Shown here: positions 27,401 to 39,383 of the stretch, piece after piece | Numbering within the stretch: position 1 is the stretch's first letter | Layout of the letters: each line of letters opens with the position of its first letter | Source of the DNA: Paragordius varius | Taxonomy: Eukaryota > Nematomorpha | Direction: 5' to 3' | DNA: 64,000 nucleotides | NCBI GenBank assembly: GCA_964247055.1 | Contig: OZ176050.1 | Location: forward strand, 10,912,001-10,976,000 | Position numbers and translations under genes: made by a program | The notes under the pieces: generated by a model | The model's database searches: none | Told to the model about the DNA's origin: nothing | Seen by the model: only the letters and a program-made list of their open reading frames with translations

Positions 27401-30400
27401 ATCATAATTTAAACCTTGCCCGTTTATTGGAATAATTGGTTCTGAGATAATAAAAATTAGGGGTTACAAAAAAATTAACTTAATATTTTCAAGGTATCAA
27501 AAATTATTTTTCTTAAAAATAATTAATTACACTCAATTATTATAATAATTAATTTCAATAATTGTAAATTGGGAATCACTCTCGTTTGTTTGCAAACTAT
27601 TTTAACTAAAAATTTCTACATTTATCAATATTTTTTGTGCAATACTCAATAACTATTCCAATAATCACAATCTTAGCAAAAAAATATTCACCATTTTGAT
27701 TATTTGCAAAGGGGTTAGCACGCGTCGCGGTATTAAGTGTGTTTGAACCAAGCAAATTTCCTATTCGATACGTAAAAGTTGCTATTCTACTATTGATCGG
27801 TTGCGGTAATGGCGTATTTGGCACGGCAATATTGCTTTGTTCTGCTTGCTGTGTTTGAGGAGAATTGAGATCATTAGGTTGATTTCGCGAAAATCGAATT
27901 CGTAAATTCATACTATAAAGACATTACAAAATCATTTAATATATATTATCAAATAAAAATAAATACACACGGAAAAATATGGTAAAACCGTATTATTATG
28001 ACATTTTAGACGTTATATTATTTAAAAAATATATTCCTAAGTTAACACTCTCATAAAAATATTATTTTTTCAAATTGTTTCACATAAAATTTTGGAACCA
28101 AAATTATGATTAGTAAAATCGTTAAAATATACCTATTTAAATAACAATATAATATAAATATCACCGTGATAAAATAATTATAAATTAAACAGTATATTGA
28201 CATAACCAAAAAAACGCTCAAAATCCTTACTTGGCTAAATTGGATGTATTAGCATTATTGGATGTTTGCTGTTGGGTGGATGATAAGGATGGAACCGAGG
28301 GTGAGGGTGAATGAGTCGTCGTATAAAATATGGTGCGAAACATAAAACTATTATTATTATTATTACGAGAATTAATATTTGCGTTATTATTATTAGTTTG
28401 TTGTCGTCTATGGAAACCAAAAGGCATAAAAAATCTATTAATATTGGCGTTATTTGTATTAACGTTAGTATTGTCCAAATTTGTCGATTGAGTTTGATTG
28501 CGCGAATTGGTGGTTGCATTTGGCCCTAGAGAGCGTCTACATATGGGGCAGGAAAGGTCATGTTCCAACCATGATCGTAAACACGTGCTAATAATATAAA
28601 TATTTATATCTCAAAAAAATTTGTTACAATAATATGTAAGGTTTAATTAAATTCCAAGTTCTAAATGAATACATAAAGAACAAAAAAAAAGATTCGGAAA
28701 TTTAAACACCACACGGAAGTCTTATTCTCTGTTTTTCTAATGTAATTCCGTCAAAGAAAAAAAATGTTCAATATTATCAGACACAAATGTAACCTTAAAA
28801 GAAGCGCTAAAAAAACTTTTTCTATTTAAGCAATCGGGTTACAAATTTTATTTGTAATGAATATATTTCTAAACTTTTAAAAATAATTAAAAGGGTATTA
28901 TTGAATTAGGGGTGAAACGGATTAAATATATATATATATATATATATTAAAAATAGTTGATTTATTATTTTTATTTATAAAATATAACAAATGCAAAATA
29001 TTCATATACTCATGAAATAAATGATCGCAGGGTAACTTTCTAGCCCGTTTCATAGGGTCCCAACAAATGGAACAATGACTATTATAACGTTGTAAATCTT
29101 CATTACTTGCCATGGGATATCTAATATAATCAGACTTAATTATTAAATTTTGATCCATATTTTAATTTTTGTTATAGCAGGAATATTTTTCCAAAAAAAT
29201 AACAAATTAATTTAACATTAAAATTATTACTTAAATTCACATAGAACAATAATTATTGTTTTACTTAACGCGATATATTATTGTATTGCAATTTATTACT
29301 TATGTAAAAAAAGTGAGGTAATATGTTTCAATTAAAGTGTATTATATAATTGCTTAATAAAATTTAACATTATAAAACAAAAATATTATATTCAAATATA
29401 TTTTTAAAAAATTACTTGCTATCAATTTGCTTCAAAATCTTTAAATAATTTTGATGTTTCATGACTTTGGTACGGAGTTCATTGAAAATCCATTTCAATT
29501 CCATAAACAAAAATAGACTGGCCATACTAAGTATCAGACTACCCCATAACTAAAATTACATATATCAACAATAGTTAAAATTAATCAGAGCATATATATA
29601 TTAATGTATTTTGTCGGTAATTAAAATATTTTAAATCGAATTGCTATTTTAGAAACTATATATATCATTTACAGTTCAAATTCACCCTTGAACAATTCAA
29701 ATTTACGCTAAATTGGTGTTTTCGAACTAATATGACTCATTATTTATATGATATATATCTTTATGGCATAGTTTATTATTTTTTTAGTATTATTTCAATT
29801 TAAAACAAAATTTTTATTTTTTAAAAATATATAAAAATATAGGTAAAAACATATATTTTAATTGAGGGTGTTTTAAGGGTGAATTTGAATTGTAATGGTA
29901 TATTTGTTAGAGTTTATTTAGAAACATACCAGCATGTGTACATGGTAAAACAAATCGATAATAAGAACTGAGATTCCAAAAACCAAATCGCCATAATATA
30001 GATATAGATTTTTGCTTTCCCAACATCCCGTGTGACATGAATCATACACATTTATAATTATACTATATAAATAGAAACAAAATAAAAATAGTAATCGAAC
30101 AAATACAAAGTGGAAAAGAAATTAAGATATATTTAAAAACGGCTAATATTTTATAGTGTGGTGTATTTTAAGTAATGAGTAATTTTTGGACTTATTTAGG
30201 CAAAATAACTTATTAATCCTTTTTATGACATAATCTATACATTTTATAATATATTTTAAGTTTTGTACTTTTTTTGCTACTTAATTTTGAATAACGCATT
30301 TATAGTTTTTGATCCTTAACATATTATTTAAAGTAAAAATTTTTAAAATTATCATAACTTTTAATCCATATCAATTTTGGTGTCGAAGAATTTATGAGAG

Positions 30401-32986
30401 AAAAAATTGGTGTTAATTCAAGTTAATATTTCACTAGAAGCTAAAAAAATATTTCATTAATATTAATATAAAAAATATAATGTAATTAATGAGAAATATC
30501 ACATGATAACAAGTCTATGATGATAATTTTGCGAATCATAAATATTATTTATACTTGTAAAGAATGTGATAGCAATTGAATTGTAGCATCATACACTAAA
30601 TATAGTATGAGAAGAATATAAATGCAAACACAAGAGATTTATAGCCAAATGCATGGCTTGAATTATCAACACATAAATAATTTATAATGTTTTTTGATTC
30701 AGAGAAAAAGAGTTTTAAATTATATAAATAAACCATCTTATATGCATCCTATGTATATATATATTATATATATATACAATTAAAAAATGGTTAAAAATCT
30801 AAGATTTATGCCTTATAAAGTAAAAGATATTGAAAAGCGAAAATATTCTAAAATAAAAGACTAAAAAAATTTATACCTTATAAAACTTAATTAACAGTAA
30901 AATAATAAAAAGTCCTTTTTATAAAAATACGTTAAGGCAAAAAAGTAAAATTTGAACCTCATAAAGTAGGAAGAGATAGACTGGTGCTGCAAACATACCA
31001 AATTTGACATACGAAAATATGACGCCTATAGTTAATGCATTGGCCCAAACTATGAGAGCTAATAGTAGGCTGGCCATCTTTATTTTAGTCCCAATAGGTA
31101 TGCGTGGGCTTAAAACGAGCTATTTATGTTAGAAAAAATACAGAATTATAGTGATTTAGGGTTAGAGTATCTAATCAGTATTTTATGTTAAAATATAGTA
31201 TATAAAACGTTTATTCGGTTATTTATGTTTAAATTCAACATTGTAAAACACAGTATATTTAAACACTTCAAAAAATAACTTACAAAGTTAAACTGTCAAA
31301 AAAAGTTGCTTAAAAAATTATATAATCCTATCCAATCGTTATAAACATTATTATTTTTTCTATTTTACAATTGAGAAAAAATTAAACAAGCCATTTACGT
31401 AATCAAGGCGTGACTTAAGCAAGTGTGATGTTGTGTGCAAAAACCCGGTTAAAGCAAACCAAGTGGTCCAAAGTGTGAAATCACCCAAGTTATCGATGTT
31501 AAGGAGGCCAAACATGAAAATCATTTTGTTGAAAATGAAATCAAATATTTTGGTTCGGACTTGCTATATATAAATAAAATAGGAAAAGGGTTATTACAGT
31601 GTTGGAGAATTTATTTTAAGAAAACTTGTACTTTATTTCCGTAAGTTTGTTTAATCATTGTGCTTTTATAAATTAGTTCTAATCACTTAAAAAAAGATTA
31701 ATATTTATTCAAAGCAAACTATATAGCCGCTGGCTATCAAATAAAGATAATTTATAATATCATATTAATCATAATAATTGTACTTACAATTTGTTCAGCA
31801 CTTCGAAGTGGACCAAATGTAAATTTGTAGACAAGTTTAGCAATTATGATTAGGCAACAGTATGCGGCGTTCAAAGATACCTAAAATTATATATATTTAA
31901 TCATTATGGCCAAATAATTTAAATCAGTGGTCTGTATGCAGAGCGCGCCCCATGGCAGTCGTAATATAATTTAGAGTAGGCGTGATAATAACATCTAATA
32001 TTTAAATATGGTTAATAGAACCTAAATACATAACATTTGTGATTATAGTCAAAACTGTTCACAATTTTTAAAAACCATAAAAATTTAAAAAAAGTAATTT
32101 TTAAAGAATTTAGAGGTTAATGGTTTTCAAACTGACATTGGCTTTTTAACATTATTATATAAACTAATTTATATAAATTTAAAATACATAATGGTTAAAA
32201 TTAGGAAATTAAACACACCCAATAATCCGTGTGCATCATACGTAAAAAAGTGTAAAGAATTTTATCAAGTTTTCCCATATAAAATCGGGCCTCCAGTTTA
32301 TCCCAAAACGTTATAACAGAACTCATTTGTTGCCTTTGTAAGGAGGCCAATGACAACTTGAGAAAACTTTTCAAATTTCGAGTTTTCGTCAACATTGTTT
32401 TAGTATGCTTGCCAAATGGTTGACCTTTACTCAAATATCGGTTAATACTATGAATCGACCAAATTTGCCGTTTTTTATATTGGTAGACTATCGCATCTGC
32501 AACATATTCCCACAATTTGCGTTTATGCGGAGTATGGCGGGTTTCAAGCACCTCTTCTTTATAGTTAGGATATATATTTGATAGATTATGAAGGATGTTG
32601 TGAAAAATACTCATGAAATTATGAGAATTAATTTGTGGTGGTGTATGAACAAAACTAGCTAAATCAGTATCATGTAATTTTTCATCTGAAAAATAATGGG
32701 CGTCTTCGTTAAACAAATAAAATATAGATTCATAAAAATCTAAATCTTTCGGGAAATTGTCTTTATAGATTTGATAATTTAGTGCATTATGTTTGTATCG
32801 ATAACTAAATAGAATTAAATAAAACAGCAAGCTAAAGAAAGCGTAAAACTTAAAATTAAAATATTTCATTTTTATGGATGAATTCGGTCTACGGTCTTGT
32901 CGTTGATTCATAAAGGGCAATCGTCGGAATAAGCCTTCCTGAATATGTGGATGGTTTAAGGGCCTATGCCCCCGATGTAAATCCAT
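17535..32986 (-). CDS. AMFR: AMFR/gp78-like ER-membrane E3 ubiquitin ligase, 17 exons, ~1,324 aa
   Basis: gp78 ubiquitinates proteins for ER-associated degradation. Exons: 32986-32219, 31880-31788, 31563-31399, 31119-30958, 30595-30555, 30062-29930, 29549-29416, 29120-29010, 28587-28231, 27912-27692, 27441-26980, 26448-26362, 25968-25727, 24908-24389, 18857-18545, 17782-17675 and 17592-17535. Every phase agrees (3975 nt). Exon 1 is a long divergent N-terminus with one hydrophobic helix. Exons 2-7 match the gp78 membrane domain (FTFGPLRSAEQI, FNKMIFMFGLLNI, WESKNLYLYYGDL, LSMASLFLFMEL). Exons 8-9 give the RING (CSICWDPMKRARKLPCDHLF, CLRSWLEHDLSCPICRRSL), and exons 12-13 the conserved NQFFHFD / RYISWLPS block. 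Exon 14 opens with the CUE domain (VSDIFPNIPL, SVDRTIENILEG). Exon 16 matches the UBE2G2-binding G2BR helix (LRKREMLQRARK). It is about twice human length because of Asn/Ser/Thr-rich inserts. The terminal 20-residue exon is the weakest call. Confidence 0.92.
18369..18406. repeat. (TA)n microsatellite
   Basis: Pure TA run inside the AMFR intron between exons 15 and 16. Confidence 0.9.
18943..18969 (-). repeat. 27-bp inverted match to 24077-24104
   Basis: The segment AACGATGTGGAGATCGCCGT and its flanks recur as an exact reverse complement at 24077-24104, the other end of the same intron. A TA lies at both outer edges. It may be a terminal inverted repeat of a 5.1-kb element. However, at 24.1 kb the match to another genomic copy (43.42-43.48 kb) runs on past this edge, so a truncated dispersed repeat is equally possible. 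Confidence 0.6.
19018..19295. mobile_element. hAT MITE with perfect 8-bp target duplication
   Basis: A 278-bp element with imperfect inverted ends (CATGGGTGCCCATCAC on the left; CAGGTGTGTTCCACAC read from the right). It is flanked by identical CTCTAAAG at 19010-19017 and 19296-19303. The 8-bp duplication and end sequences place it in the hAT superfamily. There is no coding capacity. Confidence 0.85.
19325..19806. mobile_element. Palindromic MITE-like repeat
   Basis: The arm at 19330-19440 (containing TGCGCACAAAGCC and TTTGGTGTTGATTT) is matched in reverse at 19715-19800 (AATCAACACCAAACT, GCTTTGTGTGCACA). Arms of ~100 bp surround an AT-rich middle with no coding capacity. Confidence 0.6.
19807..20931. 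mobile_element. Non-autonomous DNA element, ends ACACTRGACAACAAATTTT
   Basis: Inverted ends ACACTGGACAACAAATTTT (left) and the reverse complement of ACACTAGACAACAAATTTT (right, ending 20931) bound 1.1 kb. Short open frames inside are not recognisable as a transposase. The family is uncertain; the ends resemble Tc1/mariner-type or other TA-targeting elements. Confidence 0.55.
20945..21115. mobile_element. Small MITE, ends CAGTAGCGTATGGCATAAAAC
   Basis: About 170 bp between inverted ends: ACAGTAGCGTATGGCATAAA on the left and the near reverse complement TTTTATGCTATACTCTACTG on the right. The ends look like Tc1/mariner-type termini. It lies directly beside the transposase relic that follows and could be that element's left border. 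Confidence 0.55.
21190..21975 (+). pseudogene. Tc1/mariner-type transposase relic (helix-turn-helix part)
   Basis: The open frame to 21804 encodes two helix-turn-helix-like blocks (SVADVATVLGLRQQHIHKFL; ITYKGILSRLPAEVKIGRST), the arrangement of Tc1/mariner DNA-binding domains. Upstream, ATG at 21190 starts MFFIEKLLNVNEYSE in another frame. It ends at a 27-nt stretch with GT...AG borders (about 21315-21341), which could be a tiny intron of the kind this genome uses. Downstream pieces (HETEFDF near 21935) look like the first catalytic block of a DDE domain, but the frame is interrupted. The copy is therefore broken, and I found no clear remaining catalytic residues. Confidence 0.6.
21976..24060. 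other. Unassigned intron sequence
   Basis: Intron of AMFR between exons 14 and 15. It probably holds the decayed rest of the mariner element. Open frames near 23127-23420 are short and match nothing I recognise. Confidence 0.4.
24010..24150 (-). repeat. Dispersed repeat shared with 43370-43480
   Basis: The stretch from AACTAAAT through CGTCGTTACCCACTCAAT aligns with the 43.37-43.48 kb copy along its length. It contains a hairpin: ACGGCGAT at 24085 can pair with ATCGTCGT at 24122. At 43 kb the same repeat lies next to the hammerhead-like motif, so this is probably another part of that family. Confidence 0.55.
26591..26865. mobile_element. MITE family 1 copy in AMFR intron
   Basis: Ends TACCATTTACA and TGTAAATGGTA, flanked by TA. 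Subterminal blocks CAATTCAAATTCACCCT are repeated at the left, and their inverted form AGGGTGAATTTGAATTG lies at the right. The middle is AT-rich and non-coding. Confidence 0.75.
29663..29900. mobile_element. MITE family 1 copy in AMFR intron
   Basis: Same ends and subterminal blocks as the copy at 26.6 kb (CATTTACAGTTCAAATTCACC on the left; GGGTGAATTTGAATTGTAATGG on the right). About 240 bp; non-coding. Confidence 0.72.
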
Positions 32987-33776
32987 AAAAAATGAATGAA
33001 AAGATATTGGATGATGAAAATATTGTTTATGCTTAAAAAATATTATTATAAAATATCACGAAATAAATTGTAAGATAATAGCCAGAATAAAACAGCTTTG
33101 AGGACAACGAATAATTTTCCTAATCCATTTAAACTAAAAATGAATATAAAATTATAAAATATTTTTTCTTCTTTTCTGAAAAGAATGGTAATTAAAACTC
33201 GTTATAATCTAACATTTTACTGATTATGATTAACTTAATAACTCTATAGTATTAATTCGAGCACACCGAACGTGCGGTTTTATGTATAACACAGATAAGA
33301 CAATGGGTTTGCTTTTAATTTATTGACATCAATCAACATCATATAATCGGCTTTAAAATTTAAACGTATGAGCGTAAAAATCATGCACAAATAACTAAGC
33401 CGTTCTTTGAAATAGCTGCTCGGTTTTGGCCAATCATAAAATAAGAGTTTTGCAATTTTCCGGAAAACGTGTAGATCTAATCATTTTAATATGGTCAGAA
33501 TAATCATTTTCAAAACAGCCCAGTCCTTTTCCCAAATAAATAGGCTTTAGATCAAATACACAGTCTCCACAACAAAATAACCTGCTAAAATAATTTTGAT
33601 GGGAAATGTATCAGGATTATCATGGTTCTTTTAGTTTCGGCCCTTACGAGGGATATAAAAAAGTTATTTACACGCTAGCTCCATATAAGAAAATAATAAA
33701 CCTGGACCACATTTTTTTATTAAATTTTTTTGATGAAAGCTAAATGCTTCATTCCAAAAACTATCACTAAAATATA
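32987..33776. other. Upstream region of AMFR
   Basis: No gene seen. The AMFR promoter should be here. I see no clear regulatory motif. Confidence 0.4.
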
Positions 33777-34152
33777 TACCATATACAATTCAATTTCACC
33801 CTTAAACAATTCAAATTCACCCTTGAACAATTCAAATTCACCCTTGAACAATTCAAATTCACCTTCGAACAATGCAAATTCACCCTAAAATAAAATATAT
33901 GTTTTTTAAAATTAAAAATTACCAATATTTTTATATATTTTTAAAAAAATAAAAATTTTGTTTTAACTTTAAAATAATACTGTAAAATAATAAACTATAA
34001 CTTAAACATATATTTCATATTATTAATGAGTTATATTAATTCGAAAATACATAATTTATTTTTAGGGTGAATTTGAATTGTTCAAAGGTGAATTTGAATT
34101 GTTCGAGGGTGAATTTGAATTGTTCAAGGTTGAATTTGAACTGTAAATGGTA
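33777..34152. mobile_element. MITE family 1 copy with the most subterminal repeats
   Basis: This copy has four successive CAATTCAAATTCACCCTTGAA-type units on the left and four inverted units on the right. That gives 376 bp against ~240-290 bp for the others. Ends are TACCATATACA and TGTAAATGGTA. Confidence 0.75.
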
Positions 34153-34229
34153 TATCATAACTGCTTGTAATCAACAAAACAATTAATATTCAAATTTTTA
34201 GATGTGGGCTCCGAAAGACACTAATTTTA

Positions 34230-34810
34230 TTCATCTTCTAAAACGGGCTAGTTATTTTAAAATAAACGGAAAAATGACAGAATTTCGAAAAAAAATTAAT
34301 ATATTAATTTTGACATCAAAATATTTTTAAAAATGCCTTTTAAAAAGATTCAATTTTTAGCAAAATTTTGCCGAAGGGTGCCTACTATATTAAAAAGGTA
34401 TAATAACGCTTTTAGATATTATTAAAACATTTATAGAAAATGATAATGATGAACATTTTTATCATTATCAGTATTTTGATCAAAATATTCGTTTGTCCTG
34501 AAATTCATATCAAATATAAATTGTGTTGTTAAATAAAAATTCACCAAAATTTTAAAGTAAACGAACATTTAAATTAAATATTGATAGAAATGTTAAACAT
34601 TCCAATAATATATGAAGTGTTTGTACAATATCTAAAAGCGTTTTTATAATTTTTCCATATAGTAGGTACCCCTCGCCAAAATTTTGCTAAAAATTGAATC
34701 TTTTTAAAAGAATGCACTTATAAAAAATATGTCAAACTATAGCATATCAAATTTAATTAAGAAATTCCGGCCTTTTTGTGTTTATTTTCAAAGAAATAAC
34801 CCGCTTTAGA
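34230..34810. repeat. Foldback repeat, arms ~200 bp
   Basis: The left arm (34230-34440, including CAAAATTTTGCCGAAGGGTG and ATAACGCTTTTAGATATT) is matched in reverse by the right arm (34620-34810, AATATCTAAAAGCGTTTT, CGCCAAAATTTTGC). The centre lies near 34520. No coding capacity; probably a foldback DNA element. Confidence 0.6.
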
Positions 34811-35413
34811 AGCGGAAAAAAATTTGAAACTAATTAAAATATATGAAAATAATGTTTTGCTTTTTGTAAGCAGTTTATGTTATATTGTGATATTTATTGA
34901 ATGAAGTTTTCAGTCATCAAAAAAAATATTTAAAAATGTGGTCAAACTTTGCCATTTTCTGATGTAGAGCACTTAGCACATAAATGTAAATAACTTGTTT
35001 ATACTCGTAAGATCCAAAACCAAAAGCACCATGAATACTTACATTTTTCTATCAAAGTGGGTAATTTATTAAATATAGGCTTTGAAGAAATTTTATAAAT
35101 AAGTGTAGGCGTCTTTTTATTTTAAGAAGCGCCAAGGATCCCAGAGCCTTTTTATATTTACCCTCAACTTGGCAACTCCCCCTAAAAATAACGTTGAATA
35201 AATATTATCATACTACTGCGGAAAAGACGGGGGCTCTTTGCTTTTTACGGAACATGGCCTCACCATTTTTTTGAATTAGCCGCTCAGTTCTCCCCTTCCG
35301 CCTAAAAAAGGGCGGTACTAACAATTTTTTAGAAGACTTCTAGGCCCGCGGTGGCCAAAATAGTTTTGGGGGCGGGGGTGTGGCACATATTTAAGTTAAA
35401 TTCGGCAGGACAC

Positions 35414-35471
<58 letters not shown>

Positions 35472-36656
35472 GGGATTTAAAGATTTTTGTGTAAGATTTC
35501 AAAAAAAATCAAGAGCACCATATAACTACTATTATTAACAAATTTTTTACTTCCTGGCCACAATTAGGAAAGCAGTATTGAAAAAATTTGTTTTAGAAAC
35601 CTCATTTTTAGAAAGCATTTTAATTATGAAATTATGTATTTTGTGTATTTTCAAATTTACGGAACGCAGAAACATTCAGAAGGGCTGTTTGATTTATTTT
35701 ATTGGTTTTTGTTCATTTATAATTTTTCCAATAAATATTGGCTTTTTAAGCAAATTTTTGGAAAATGTAGGTGTATTTAAAAGTATAAAAAATTTTATTT
35801 TTACGATGTCACCAGGGAAACCTTTTTTGAATTGCCCCTCCCTTAGGGCCACCCTTTAAAGAAATTTTTTAAGAAATATAGAATCAATTTTCGGGAAAAA
35901 ATTAAAAATAATTTTTGTATTTTACGAATTCGCCGAAAGTGACAGGCCATTTTTAAGATTAGGTCCCTTCGACCCACCCCCCCCCCCCCCCCCCCCGCAT
36001 CCTTCCACTGGCAAAAGAAGATTTGGAATAAATATGCGCTTTAATGAAATTACGGAAAACGTGTAGGCCTATTTAAATTTGATAATTTATTTTTTTGTTT
36101 ATTTATGCGCCGAGAGTGAAGCCTTTTGATTAGCCTTTCTGTTCCACCCCGCCTGTGAAAAAATTGGTTTTTGGCTTTGAAGCAATTTTCTCTTGAGACG
36201 AGTGGAACATCGTCCGATTCTACGCTCCATAACCATTTTTAACACAATTTCTTGGCACAAGGTGATTAAAACAAAGATAATAGTTTTGGTTTCATAAAAA
36301 CGCTTTTTTAACCTGGCTTCACACTGTTAATTTTTGATAAACTTTAAGCTGTCGAAATCTGACAGCTTTATGCGCTATATGATCAAAACAATTGATTTTT
36401 TAGGACTCAAGCGAAAGATTACAAAGTTGTACCACTTGCTTAGCTATTTGTTTATTGAGTGTCTTAAAATTTTTATATATACAGATGGTTTAAAAGCAGT
36501 GCATTTTTATAAATAATAAATTTATTTAAAATATATTAAAGATCACAATTCTTGTTATGTATGTGCTAAAAAAATAATTTTACCATTTTTACAAAATTGC
36601 TGATTTTTAACTTAACATAATGCCCATCAATATAAAAATAATCATTTTCAGTTTGT
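34811..36656. other. Non-coding stretch with low-complexity tracts
   Basis: It contains a (TA)n run at about 35417-35468 and a poly-C tract at about 35978-35996. Phrases resembling the hAT internal repeat at 41-43 kb recur (for example 35270-35350 and 36120-36160), suggesting decayed copies. Open frames at 35578-35859 and 36334-36516 are unrecognised and probably chance. Confidence 0.4.
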
Positions 36657-38238
36657 TTAACAAATTAAACGCCATAAATACTGTCTCAATGGTTTGACCA
36701 TTAAAATGATTAAGTAAGGATAAAATGCATAGAATGCAAGAAAGAGGTAGTAGGAAAGAATTTGACAAACATACAATGCATACAAATTTCTCCCGCGCCG
36801 TGTTAAAATTAAAATTAGGATAATAAGGTAAGGTAAAAATGTCGCAATATTTGTGACCGTGATTATAAAAATAACTTTTAGGTTTGATGCTTCATCATTA
36901 AAGTTAATCAAGTGTAATTCCTTATTAACAATAGCCACAGGATTTTTTGGGTCTTTAACATTTCTTAGGGTCGCTAAAGTTAGTGAACTGTCAGATGTAT
37001 CGAGTCTATTTAAATCTCGTATGTATGGATCAGGGACATTGGCATCCACAACTGGTAAAGGAGCTCCTCCTGTAAATGTAAAATAAACTATATTTGATAA
37101 AATGTAATTCAATAAAAACTAAAGATCGGCTTAAAGGATTTTTACGTTGCAGTAAATTGAATAGAATCTCAATTCTTTAGATTTTTATTTAAAAGATATT
37201 TTTGCCTACAAGAATAGCCTATAAGAGATATTACAGTTTGAATTATTTAACCGAAAGTACATGGTCATAGACAAAAACAAATGATGCTAAAATATATTCC
37301 TGTTACAAAATAATAAATATTTGGATATATTTACTAAAAATAAATTACTTTTTGGGTATATCTTTACAAAAACATGTAACGCCCTCTATTTCCCCTATTG
37401 ATGTTAGATATTTAATTACCATGATTTCTATCTATCCGGTTGCCATGCGAATCCACTAAATGTGGGACTGGAGTTATTATAGGTGAAGAATTCGGTTCAC
37501 GTGCCGATGCATCTTCCATGGTAGGACTTACGGCATTATTTTTTAGGCGATTAAATTTCTGTCTCCTATGGTAAAAATGAAGCCCAAACGAAATAAAAAG
37601 AACCAAGATTGTGATTATGTTGCATAAAGCATATATTGATAAATAGGTTATCACACTGTTATTAATGCCTAGTAGGTATAAAACGTCTCCGTACAAATAG
37701 ACATTAGTTATCGGTCTTAAGAAAGCACGGTTTGGGGTTAGAGGTACACATATGAGTAGAATAGCCACAATCCAAATCAAAACCATAGCTATAATGCTTT
37801 TTTTCGGTTTAAACTCCATCTCATTGTTCGTCACATATATTAATCTATGAAAAATTTATACTAATATCTCTTTTACCAAAAAATGTTAAAAATGAGTTAT
37901 TACCTTTGTACACAGAGGTAGAGAAGGATCGCACTAAATACCAAATGAGGTATAGCAATAAAGATGTAACGGAACAGGGCAAACATGCTACTGTAAAATT
38001 TATCAGAGTGTCCGCTTAGAATTAAGCATAAAATAAATTCGATCAAACCCAGCACTACGGAAGTTATCGTTAGGTGAAGATAGGACATAGTCGAAATTCC
38101 AAAGATAAAATTATTTTTTATTAGAGCAAACGCCAATAACAAATTGTTAGCAATGATGAGTATGGCTAACGGCACATTGAGAGCAAACACCAAGGTTCTG
38201 AATAAGGGAACAAGTTCCCTATTATCAAATGAATCCAT
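36657..38238 (-). CDS. Class A (rhodopsin-like) G protein-coupled receptor, three exons, 390 aa
   Basis: This is a seven-transmembrane receptor of unknown ligand. Exons 38238-37904, 37844-37420 and 37069-36657 total 1173 nt and splice in frame. TM1 carries the conserved Asn (ILIIANNLLLAFAL); TM2 is near LHLTITSVVLGL. TM3 ends LLYLCVQRLIYV, where DRY is expected, so the acidic residue is absent but the Arg is kept. TM4 has the conserved Trp and ends in Pro (VLIWIVAILLICVPL). TM5 is followed by HFYHRRQK and an intracellular loop of over 100 residues rich in Asp, Pro and Asn. TM6 has the conserved Pro (ATFLPYLI). TM7 ends AFYAFYPYLI in place of NPxxY, then a basic helix-8-like PLRQYLWRL. The third loop spans the exon 2/3 junction. 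I cannot assign a subfamily. Confidence 0.85.
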
Positions 38239-39383
38239 AATATGAAAGATGAGAAAAAAGGGATTTACATTAATTTCTCTTGTTAATTAGATATATAGTT
38301 TAATACTTAAAAAAATTAAAAATAAAATAAATTCAATCCTATTATGTGGTATGTGACTTATTTTACTAACTAATGACATATTACATCCCTACCTTGAAGT
38401 TATATTGATTTTTTTACTTAAACATAAATGCATACATATATGGGACAATAATAATTATTTAAATGTAAAAGCGCAGATTGCATAACCTTCAAATTAAGGT
38501 ATTAAGAAGTGAAAAATTTTTTTCACTTATACGATTTTTACATTAAGTTCTGGATTTTTTAACCAATTAATTATGTAGAAGCATATTTTACTCTAATGGA
38601 GGGAAAGAAGGACACCAAAATATTTTATGTGTTAAATTAGTTTTAAAAGAGTCATTGCCCTTTATTAGCTAACATTAAAATTGTTATATTATTCTTTTAT
38701 ATATATTCTGGATTGAAAAACCTTCGAATATATGGTTGTATTTAAGGCGTTTCCACTTTTGATAAATTTTTAACGTTATGTGTTTTTGCCCTCAAATATG
38801 GTTGCTTAGTTGTCCATATATACAACAAATACAGTGAATCGACCTCAGAAAGGAGCGTTGCAGGACAGATAGCGGAGTAAGGATCTCATTTGTTTTTTTG
38901 CGAATTGTTAGTTCAAGGGTTTTGTTGGTTATAACTTAGATTTGCTAAGGGTTCATGATTATTCCGAAAGTGAAAAATTGTGTGTTTATTATCCTTTTAT
39001 AGAGTTCTGTATCAAGTCTAAATATTTCATATCTCTTTAAGATTAGGTCAATTTAAATGTATCACTATATATTATTTTATATTTTATATCTCCACTAATA
39101 CTTGAAATTAACGTTTTTTGCTAATTGATTTTAACTACACAGTCCTATTGCTAATTACCTACCTTAAAAATGGTTTAAATATTTATAATAAAAATACATA
39201 TAAGGAGCTTTGTTAGTTTTCTTGAGAGCATTGATTATAATCTTAGCGATGAGCTTGGCAACAACTTAAGTTTTGAGAAAGAAAAAAATGCACCATGATG
39301 ATAAAAATAAAAAGTCTAATCTGGAAAAGGCTCAATATAAATGCAATAATCAATTTGTAGAGTCTACAAAATATAATAGAAAA
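38239..39383. other. Non-coding stretch upstream of the GPCR
   Basis: No gene seen on either strand. The GPCR promoter should lie at its left end. Confidence 0.4.

Noticed and set aside
28311-28529. Plus-strand open frame opposite the AMFR RING exon
   Set aside because: Shadow of the real minus-strand exon, which encodes a canonical RING and splices in phase with its neighbours.
35578-35859. 93-codon plus-strand open frame
   Set aside because: No start context, family or splice support, and it lies among decayed repeat pieces; probably chance.
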